6,174 bases of DNA from Ruminococcaceae bacterium UBA1691 (GTDB lineage: Bacteria > Bacillota > Clostridia > Oscillospirales > Acutalibacteraceae), in contig DCJV01000161.1 of assembly GCA_002320555.1 (NCBI GenBank), positions 1-6,174 of the forward strand, given 5' to 3'. The notes below the pieces were generated by a model. It was not told where the DNA came from, ran no database searches, and saw nothing but the letters and a program-made list of their open reading frames with translations. Both the position numbers and the translations under genes were made by a program. Shown here piece after piece: positions 1 through 5,440 of this stretch (its first letter is position 1; each line of letters begins with the position of its first letter).

Positions 1-70
1 GCATGGCCGGAATCCGGCTTTGCTGCAGTCCTCGAACTTTCTCGATATTTGAAAGGGATGGTCATAAAGG
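1..70 (+). other. Leader before the first gene; possible end of an upstream gene
   Basis: No gene can be assigned here. Reading from position 2, an open frame ends at TGA 50-52 and could be the last 16 codons of an upstream gene. The frame from position 1 stays open until TAA 103-105 and would overlap the glycosyltransferase by about 35 nt. Nothing distinguishes the two. GCCGG (6-10) and CCGGC (14-18) form a 5-bp inverted repeat with a 3-nt loop, too weak to call a terminator. The purine-rich stretch at 51-61 (AAAGGG at 52-57) is the likely ribosome-binding region for the gene at 71. Confidence 0.3.
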
Positions 71-1015
71 ATGGGAATTCTGTATTTGGTGATTCCGTGC
101 TATAACGAAGAAGCAGTCATTGAACATACGGTGGAGGAGCTCACGCCGATTCTGGAGGATTTGCGTCAGAAGGCGAAGATCGCTTTCGAGAGCCGGATTT
201 TGCTGGTGGACGACGGCAGCAGGGACACCACCTGGGAGAAAATCGAGGCGTTGCATCAGGCGAACCCCTTTGTCTGCGGCTTAAAGCTTGCACATAACCG
301 AGGCCATCAGAACGCATTGATGGCAGGGCTGATGGAGGCGCGTCGTTATTGTGACTGCGCGGTGTCAATGGATGCAGATTTGCAGGACGATATCCATGTC
401 CTGGAGGAATTTATCGACAAATTTAATGCGGGGACTGACATCGTTTACGGCGTGCGCAATAAGAGGGATTCAGATACCTTTTTCAAACGGAGGACTGCGC
501 TTGGCTTTTATAAGGTGATGCGCCTGCTCGGTGTGGAGACCGTTTATAACCATGCGGACTACCGCCTGATGAGCAGGCGGGCGCTCGACGCGCTCTCTGA
601 ATACAAAGAGGTGAATCTCTTTTTGCGCGGTATCGTCCCCTTGATCGGGTATTCGACGGATTATGTGTATTACGACCGTAGCGAACGCTATGCGGGGGAA
701 TCGAAGTATCCGTTGCGCAAGATGCTTTCCTTTGCGATGGATGGAATCACCTCCTTCAGCGTGCGGCCCCTGCGGATGATTTCCGTGGCAGGTATCCTGA
801 TTGGCTGTTTGAGCGTGCTGGGCCTGCTATATGCGCTGATTTCCAAGCTTTGCGGCGTTGCGGTCAGCGGCTGGACGGCAATCGTCTGCTCGATTTGGCT
901 GCTCGGGGGAATTCAGCTTTTCTGTACGGGCGTGGTCGGGGAGTATATCGGCAAGATTTACAGCGAAGTCAAGGCGCGTCCCCGGTATCGGGTTGAAACC
1001 TTTCTCAAAAAGTAA
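71..1015 (+). CDS. Family 2 glycosyltransferase, membrane-anchored, GtrB/DPM1-like
   Basis: This 314-residue protein probably transfers a sugar from a nucleotide sugar to a polyprenyl phosphate carrier such as undecaprenyl phosphate at the inner face of the membrane. Seen in the sequence: an N-terminal GT-A fold with IPCYNEE (8-14), the nucleotide-binding VDDGSRDTT (46-54), the metal-binding DADLQDD (101-107, DxD at D101/D103), and the ESKYPL segment (210-215) seen before the membrane part in this family. Two hydrophobic segments follow (about 236-258 and 268-292), then the family's EYIGKIYSEVKARPRY tail (291-306). Length and order match bactoprenol glucosyltransferase-like proteins. ATG 71 is the first possible start because TAA at 65-67 is in frame just upstream, and the conserved strand begins at residue 3. 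AAAGG directly abuts the ATG, too close to be a normal Shine-Dalgarno; AAAGGG at 52-57 is 13 nt away. Donor sugar and final glycan cannot be read from sequence; no flippase or acceptor-transfer gene is visible. The family call is secure, the substrate is not. Confidence 0.9.
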   Translation: MGILYLVIPCYNEEAVIEHTVEELTPILEDLRQKAKIAFESRILLVDDGSRDTTWEKIEALHQANPFVCGLKLAHNRGHQNALMAGLMEARRYCDCAVSMDADLQDDIHVLEEFIDKFNAGTDIVYGVRNKRDSDTFFKRRTALGFYKVMRLLGVETVYNHADYRLMSRRALDALSEYKEVNLFLRGIVPLIGYSTDYVYYDRSERYAGESKYPLRKMLSFAMDGITSFSVRPLRMISVAGILIGCLSVLGLLYALISKLCGVAVSGWTAIVCSIWLLGGIQLFCTGVVGEYIGKIYSEVKARPRYRVETFLKK

Positions 1016-1061
1016 CCACTAATATTCTTCAAAAGATTTTACATAGTTTAGGCGGTGCAGA

Positions 1062-3416
1062 ATGACTCAAGAGCAATTGCTGGCCCTGCGCAGGCAGGTT
1101 ATGGAAAAAGAATTTTCACGCATGAATCCCATGCAAAAGGAGGCCGTTTTTACAACCGAAGGCCCCCTGCTGATTCTGGCAGGCGCGGGCAGCGGCAAGA
1201 CGACGGTGCTTGTCAACCGGATTGCCAATATTGTGAAATACGGCTGCGCATATTTTTCACAGGAGGTTCCGGAAGCCCTGACGGATGAGGATGTCCGGAT
1301 GCTGGAGGAATACCGCGACGGCGCACGGGAATATACCTATGAAATTGCGGACCTTCTGGCTGTCCGCCCTGCAAAGCCGTGGCAGATCCTTGCGATTACG
1401 TTTACCAATAAGGCCGCTGGCGAGCTCAAGGAGCGGCTGGAGGCGATGCTCGGCCCGGAGGGGCAGGATGTATGGGCAAGCACCTTCCACTCCGCCTGTG
1501 CGCGTATCCTGCGGCGGGACGGGGAGAGCCTCGGCTATACGAGCCATTTTACGATTTATGATACGGATGATTCCAAGCGCGTCATGAAGGAGTGCCAGAG
1601 GTTGCTGGGGATCGACGACAAAATGCTCTCCCATAAGACGCTCCTGCATGAGATCAGCCATGCGAAGGACAGCCTGATTTCACCAGAGGAATACCTGAAG
1701 GATGCAGGCGACGACGTGCGCCTGCGGAAGATCGGTGAAGCCTACCGGCTCTATGAGAAGCTGCTCCGGGATGCGGACGCGATGGACTTCGACGATATCA
1801 TCGTGAACACAGTAAAGCTCCTGGAAGAGAATGAGGAGGTGCGCGCCCGCTATCAGAACCGCTTCCGCTATGTGATGGTCGACGAGTATCAGGATACCAA
1901 CCATGCGCAGTACAGGCTCACCAGCCTTCTGGCCGGCGGCAGCGGCAACCTCTGCGTGGTCGGTGACGACGACCAGAGTATTTACCGCTTCCGCGGCGCA
2001 ACGATTGAAAATATCCTCTCTTTCGAGCAGCAGTATCAAAAGGCAAAGGTGATCCGTCTCGAACAGAATTACCGCTCCACGCAGAATATTCTGGACGCAG
2101 CCAATGCTGTGATCGCCCATAATACCGAGCGAAAGGGCAAAAATCTCTGGACAGCCAATGGCGCCGGGGAAAAGATCGTCGTGGATAACGCCTTTGACGA
2201 GCAGGAGGAGAGCACCTTTATCGCGGATACCATCATGGATTCTGTCAAGCGGGGGAAGAAGTGGAGTGACCATGCGGTGCTTTACCGGATGAACGCCCAG
2301 TCGAACGCAATTGAGCGCACCTTCGTGCGCATGGGCGTGCCCTACCGCGTGATCGGCGGGCACCGCTTCTATGAGCGCAAGGAAATCCGGGATGCGCTCG
2401 CGTATCTCTCCGTCATCAGCAATCCTGCGGATAATATCCGTCTTCGCCGGATCATCAATGAGCCCAAGCGCGGCATTGGTGCGACGACCATCAACCACGC
2501 GGCCCAAATCGCGGCGGGGTTAGGCCTGAGCATCTATGAGGTCATCTCCCATGCGGATGAATATGAGCAGCTCGAGCGGGCGGCACCGCGCCTGCGGGCT
2601 TTTACTCAGATCATTGATGGCCTGATCGAGGCGGCGGAGGAGCTGCCGCTCAATGAGCTGTTTGAGCGCGCGATGCGGGAGACGGGCTATCTGGATTCCC
2701 TGGCGCTGGACCGGGAGACCTATCAGGACCGTCTGGAGAATATTCAGGAGCTTTCCTCCAACCTGCTGCGTTACGGCGAGGAAAACGAGGATGGAGACTT
2801 AAACGGTTTCCTCGAAGAGGTCGCATTGATGACCGATATCGATAATTATAACGAGGAGGCGGACACCGTCGTCCTCATGACGCTGCATTCCGCCAAGGGC
2901 CTGGAATTCCCCGTGGTGTTTATCCCGGGCATGGAACGGGGCATTTTCCCCGGTATCCAGTCCCTGTATGCCGCCAGCGAGATGGAGGAGGAGCGTAGGC
3001 TTGCCTATGTAGGCATTACCCGCGCCAAGGAGCGGCTGTATCTGACCCATGCGCGCACTCGTATGCTCTACGGTAGCACAAACCACAATGCTCCCTCGCC
3101 GTTCTTGGAGGAGATTCCGCCGGCGCTCATTGAGGAGAAGCACAAGGTCATGATGCCGCAGCCGAAATCCCCGGTGGCACAGCGCGCTGCAAAGCCGAAA
3201 AAAACCTTTGACCATTCCTTCGGGCCGGCGGTACAAAAGCCCTCTGCCCCTGCAGGCTCCTATCATGTCGGCGATACGGTAGGGCACAAGCTCTTCGGCA
3301 CGGGGGTAGTGCTGTCCGCACAGCCGATGGGCAACGATACGCTGCTGGAGATCGCCTTTGACAAGGCGGGCACCAAAAAGCTGATGGCCAATTTCGCGCG
3401 TTTGACGAAGGGATAA
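1062..3416 (+). CDS. pcrA: ATP-dependent 3'-5' DNA helicase, UvrD/PcrA type
   Basis: This 784-residue superfamily 1A helicase would unwind DNA in nucleotide excision repair, recombination control and plasmid or chromosome replication. All motifs are present: Q-motif N22-P23-x-Q25, Walker A AGAGSGKT (40-47), Ia ITFTNKAA (112-119), II VDEYQDTN (273-280), III VVGDDDQSIYRFRGA (299-313), IV LEQNYRST (333-340), V MTLHSAKGLEFP (606-617) and VI EEERRLAYVGITRAKE (642-657). A basic, proline-containing linker (about 695-732) leads to a C-terminal Tudor-like domain (about 734-783, GDTVGHKLFGTGVV), which in PcrA/UvrD contacts RNA polymerase. This separates it from Rep. Compared from memory with Bacillus subtilis PcrA, about 40 acidic residues are inserted near 61-101, between Walker A and motif Ia. 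ATG 1062 is preceded by AGGCGG at 1050-1055 with 6-nt spacing. The start gives about 18 residues more than usual before the Q-motif. The gene lies 46 nt after the glycosyltransferase and ends before a strong terminator, so the two may be cotranscribed. Confidence 0.96.
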   Translation: MTQEQLLALRRQVMEKEFSRMNPMQKEAVFTTEGPLLILAGAGSGKTTVLVNRIANIVKYGCAYFSQEVPEALTDEDVRMLEEYRDGAREYTYEIADLLAVRPAKPWQILAITFTNKAAGELKERLEAMLGPEGQDVWASTFHSACARILRRDGESLGYTSHFTIYDTDDSKRVMKECQRLLGIDDKMLSHKTLLHEISHAKDSLISPEEYLKDAGDDVRLRKIGEAYRLYEKLLRDADAMDFDDIIVNTVKLLEENEEVRARYQNRFRYVMVDEYQDTNHAQYRLTSLLAGGSGNLCVVGDDDQSIYRFRGATIENILSFEQQYQKAKVIRLEQNYRSTQNILDAANAVIAHNTERKGKNLWTANGAGEKIVVDNAFDEQEESTFIADTIMDSVKRGKKWSDHAVLYRMNAQSNAIERTFVRMGVPYRVIGGHRFYERKEIRDALAYLSVISNPADNIRLRRIINEPKRGIGATTINHAAQIAAGLGLSIYEVISHADEYEQLERAAPRLRAFTQIIDGLIEAAEELPLNELFERAMRETGYLDSLALDRETYQDRLENIQELSSNLLRYGEENEDGDLNGFLEEVALMTDIDNYNEEADTVVLMTLHSAKGLEFPVVFIPGMERGIFPGIQSLYAASEMEEERRLAYVGITRAKERLYLTHARTRMLYGSTNHNAPSPFLEEIPPALIEEKHKVMMPQPKSPVAQRAAKPKKTFDHSFGPAVQKPSAPAGSYHVGDTVGHKLFGTGVVLSAQPMGNDTLLEIAFDKAGTKKLMANFARLTKG

Positions 3417-3446
3417 GGGTAGGGAAAACGGCTTATATTGTTTTGA

Positions 3447-3484
3447 TGCATAGCAAAAATGCGGGCCATACGGCCCGGAATGCA
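3447..3484 (+). other. Small GC-rich hairpin after pcrA
   Basis: CGGGCC (3462-3467) and GGCCCG (3472-3477) pair perfectly around the 4-nt loop ATAC. Outer TGCAT (3447-3451) and ATGCA (3480-3484) could close a larger structure with an asymmetric internal loop (10 nt left, 2 nt right). The AAATATTTT stretch (3484-3492) is not directly after the GC stem, so it is at best a weak terminator. It may instead stabilise the pcrA transcript 3' end. Function is inferred only. Confidence 0.4.
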
Positions 3485-3498
3485 AATATTTTACGGTA

Positions 3499-3557
3499 GA
3501 TTCGCCGCGGTATGCCAAAAGATGCGTACTGCGGTGAATTCTTTTATCGTCTTTATT
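3499..3557 (+). terminator. Intrinsic terminator of pcrA
   Basis: Positions 3500-3515 pair with 3524-3539 over 16 consecutive base pairs with an 8-nt loop (3516-3523), and a further G-U at 3499/3540 is possible. Three internal pairs (3504/3535, 3509/3530, 3513/3526) are G-U in the + strand RNA and would be A-C mismatches in a minus-strand RNA, so the fold belongs to the + transcript. The stem is followed by a T-rich run, TTCTTTTATCGTCTTTATT (3539-3557), as expected for Rho-independent termination. The run is interrupted by A, C and G, so efficiency may be partial. Confidence 0.75.
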
Positions 3558-3584
3558 GACAATTTAGATGAATTCATGTAATCT
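3556..3584 (+). promoter_or_regulatory. Candidate sigma-A promoter for the lipase-like gene
   Basis: A perfect -35 box TTGACA lies at 3556-3561. Two -10 choices exist: TAATCT (3579-3584) with an ideal 17-nt spacer but only three consensus bases, or TGTAAT (3577-3582) with five consensus bases but a short 15-nt spacer. Transcription would begin near 3590, leaving a leader of about 30 nt that contains the ribosome-binding site. The spacer contains a 10-bp palindrome, ATGAATTCAT (3568-3577), which could be an operator or chance. The position directly after the pcrA terminator supports an independent transcription unit. Confidence 0.6.
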
Positions 3585-3590
3585 TTTTTA

Positions 3591-3619
3591 GGAGAGATTG
3601 TAGGAAAGAGGGAGAGATT
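3591..3619 (+). promoter_or_regulatory. Purine-rich ribosome-binding region with a 9-nt direct repeat
   Basis: GGAGAGATT occurs at 3591-3599 and again at 3611-3619, exactly 20 nt apart. AGGGAG (3609-3614) sits 6 nt before ATG 3621 and is the functional Shine-Dalgarno. The upstream copy has the same anti-16S complementarity but no usable start: the TTG at 3598 is followed at once by TAG. It may act as a ribosome standby site or be a duplication remnant. Confidence 0.6.
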
Positions 3620-3620
3620 T

Positions 3621-5369
3621 ATGAAACAAACGTGCAAGCGTGTGCTATGTGTGCTGCTGACGCTGCTTCTGCTGCTGGGGTGCTCCTCGGCAGCTCTTGC
3701 GGCAGATTCCTGTGCGTGTGGGACGGCTCCGCTGATTGTTGTCACCGGCATGAACGCATGGCCTCTGGTATTGAATGCAGGTACGGATCAGGAGAAGCAG
3801 GTATTTGCGCCCGATACACAGGCGATTCTGAAGCTCGTCGGACAAATCGCGGGCCCTGTGGCGCAGTTTGCCGTGACAAAGGATTATGATAAGCTCGGCG
3901 ATGATATCCTGCCGGCGGTCTATGCGCTCTTCGAGCCGCTTGCCTGCAATCCGGATGGAGGCAGCCGCTATGCCGTCACAACCACGGTATATCCGGAATC
4001 TATGGCGAACTATCCGGAGTTTGTCAATGAGGAGGGCTATCTGACCAACGAGCCTGCGCTGGTACGCGCTGCCGCACAGAAAATTGGCGCCGATCACGTC
4101 TACTATTTCAATTACGACTGGCGGCTCGATCCCATGGAGCATGCGAAGGAGCTGCGCGCCTATGTAGAACGTGCCAAGCAGGAGACGGGCCATGACAAGG
4201 TGAATCTGGTCGGATCCAGCATGGGCGGCACGATCATTGCCTCCTATCTTGCGCAATACGGCAGCGGGGATATCGATAATTTTACGATGCTGTCCTCCGC
4301 CTTCACGGGCACGGCGATCGTAGGCGATCTCTTCACCGGGAAGATCGAATTTCACAAGGAAGCGCTCATCCGCATCCTGAAGGAGGTTGCGGGGCAGCAG
4401 GCGGTCAATGTGCTGCTCGACGCGCTCGATCAGGCGGGTATCATCGATGTTTTGTTGCCGGTGCTCGATGAGCTCGTGGCGCATTTGAAGGACCGCGTCT
4501 ATGATGAGGTGTTTCAGGATACGTTTGTGACGATGCCGGGCATTTGGGATCTGATTGCGCTGGAGGATTACGAGGATGCCAAAGCGTATCTGCTCGACCC
4601 GGAGGAGGACGCACAGCTCATCGCCCGGATTGACGCTTACCATTATGGGGTGCAGGAGAAGCTGCCGGAGCTGTTCCGGGCGGCGATGGAGCAGGGAACG
4701 AAGATCAATGTTGTCTCCCACTACAACCTGCAGGGCGTGCCGCTTACGCCTTCCTATCGGGAGCAAAACGACAATGTCATCGACACGAAATATACCTCAG
4801 GCTATGCGACCTGCGCTTTGTTAGACGAAACCCTGCCGGAAGGGTATCAGCAGAAGAATACCAGATGCCGGGACGCTTCGCATCATCATATATCCGGCGA
4901 CCGGATGATCGATGCTTCCACCTGTCTGCTGCCGGAGCAGACATGGTTTTTGAAGGATCTCAAGCATGTGGGATATATCTATGATACGCAGGTGATGGAG
5001 TTCATCCTTTGGCTCTGCCTTTCGGATTCGCAGCGTACTGTGCAGGAGGCGGGGGATTACAGCCAGTTTATGCAGGTCGATCCCAAAACCGGGGCGCTGT
5101 CGCTGATTCAGGCGGAGCAGCCGGAAGAGCCGGATACGCAGGGGCCTGCTACAGAAGAGCTGAAGGAGCCGGAAACCGTCCGGGGTGAAACGCTCTCGGA
5201 GGGGCCGGTCTCCGCGCTTACGCCTTCTGAAAGCACAGTCCGCCAGCAGGAGGAGCCTGCGGGGGCGATTGCCGATACCGGAGAGCGGGCGTTCGCCCTG
5301 CTTCCCTTGGGCTTGGTGGCCGCTGCAGCCGCGGTATTGACGCTCATGAGAAAAAAGCATACAATATAA
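3621..5369 (+). CDS. Secreted LCAT-like alpha/beta-hydrolase (lipase/acyltransferase), probably surface-anchored
   Basis: This 582-residue exported serine hydrolase probably acts on lipids or other acyl esters outside the membrane. The N-terminus is basic then leucine-rich (8-20), with an A-L-A cleavage site at 25-27. LLGC (18-21) also resembles a lipobox, so lipoprotein processing is possible. The catalytic part shows an oxyanion-type strand-loop IVVTGMNAW (39-47), the family signature YDWRLDP (165-171), the nucleophile elbow GSSMGG (198-203, Ser200), a likely acid loop SGDRMIDAST (425-434, probably Asp427) and a likely His449 in LKHVGY, followed by a closing helix. Order and spacing fit the LCAT superfamily; residues about 230-345 look like a helical lid. 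An E/P/T-rich stalk (about 498-548) leads to IADTGE (550-555), a hydrophobic helix (about 557-576) and RKK (577-579), resembling an LPXTG-type sorting signal with A in place of P. The mature part has seven cysteines. Substrate is unknown; a generic hydrolase or transacylase is equally possible. It appears to have its own promoter. Confidence 0.82.
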   Translation: MKQTCKRVLCVLLTLLLLLGCSSAALAADSCACGTAPLIVVTGMNAWPLVLNAGTDQEKQVFAPDTQAILKLVGQIAGPVAQFAVTKDYDKLGDDILPAVYALFEPLACNPDGGSRYAVTTTVYPESMANYPEFVNEEGYLTNEPALVRAAAQKIGADHVYYFNYDWRLDPMEHAKELRAYVERAKQETGHDKVNLVGSSMGGTIIASYLAQYGSGDIDNFTMLSSAFTGTAIVGDLFTGKIEFHKEALIRILKEVAGQQAVNVLLDALDQAGIIDVLLPVLDELVAHLKDRVYDEVFQDTFVTMPGIWDLIALEDYEDAKAYLLDPEEDAQLIARIDAYHYGVQEKLPELFRAAMEQGTKINVVSHYNLQGVPLTPSYREQNDNVIDTKYTSGYATCALLDETLPEGYQQKNTRCRDASHHHISGDRMIDASTCLLPEQTWFLKDLKHVGYIYDTQVMEFILWLCLSDSQRTVQEAGDYSQFMQVDPKTGALSLIQAEQPEEPDTQGPATEELKEPETVRGETLSEGPVSALTPSESTVRQQEEPAGAIADTGERAFALLPLGLVAAAAAVLTLMRKKHTI

Positions 5370-5388
5370 AAAGGACAAATCACGATTG

Positions 5389-5421
5389 TCAGGCCGCCGC
5401 AATTATTTTGCGGCGGCCTGA
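5389..5421 (+). other. Perfect 12-bp intergenic hairpin without a U-tract
   Basis: Positions 5389-5400 pair with 5410-5421 by Watson-Crick pairs only, mostly G-C, around the AU-only 9-nt loop AATTATTTT. It starts 20 nt after the lipase-like stop codon and ends 19 nt before the next ATG. The bases after it (AACAAGGCGG) contain no T-run on either strand, so a classical intrinsic terminator is not supported. It could still cause weak or factor-assisted termination, protect an mRNA 3' end, or modulate translation of the downstream gene. Confidence 0.6.
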
Positions 5422-5424
5422 AAC

Positions 5425-5434
5425 AAGGCGGGGG
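5425..5434 (+). promoter_or_regulatory. Ribosome-binding site that fixes the IMPase start
   Basis: AAGGCGGGGG is a strong Shine-Dalgarno-like stretch 6 nt before ATG 5441. Its GGCGG (5427-5431) is complementary to CCGCC (5394-5398) in the left arm of the preceding hairpin, which already pairs with GGCGG in its own right arm, so alternative pairing that hides this site is conceivable. Confidence 0.65.
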
Positions 5435-5440
5435 ATTTCG

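Noticed and set aside
1016..1061. AT-rich gap between the glycosyltransferase and pcrA as a separate promoter
   Set aside because: TACATA near 1040 could be a -10 box, but no convincing -35 lies at proper distance. Cotranscription or a weak promoter cannot be decided.
1680..2507. 275-codon minus-strand open frame inside pcrA
   Set aside because: It is antisense to conserved helicase motifs II, III and IV. No domain is recognisable and the codon pattern is that of a shadow frame.
2799..3518. 239-codon minus-strand open frame across the pcrA end and the intergenic region
   Set aside because: Most of it is antisense to helicase motifs V and VI, and the rest covers the terminator hairpin. No domain or convincing ribosome-binding site supports it.
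3645..4766. 373-codon open frame on the minus strand inside the lipase-like gene
   Set aside because: It lies wholly opposite a gene with clear catalytic motifs. Its product is rich in R, H, L and I without a recognisable domain, as expected for the antisense of a GC-rich coding frame.
5386..5421. 12-codon TTG-started mini-ORF whose stop lies at the foot of the 5389-5421 hairpin, with AAAAAGGA upstream
   Set aside because: It would be a possible leader peptide, but it has a rare start codon, the A/G-rich stretch overlaps the previous stop codon, and the hairpin palindrome by itself explains the sequence.
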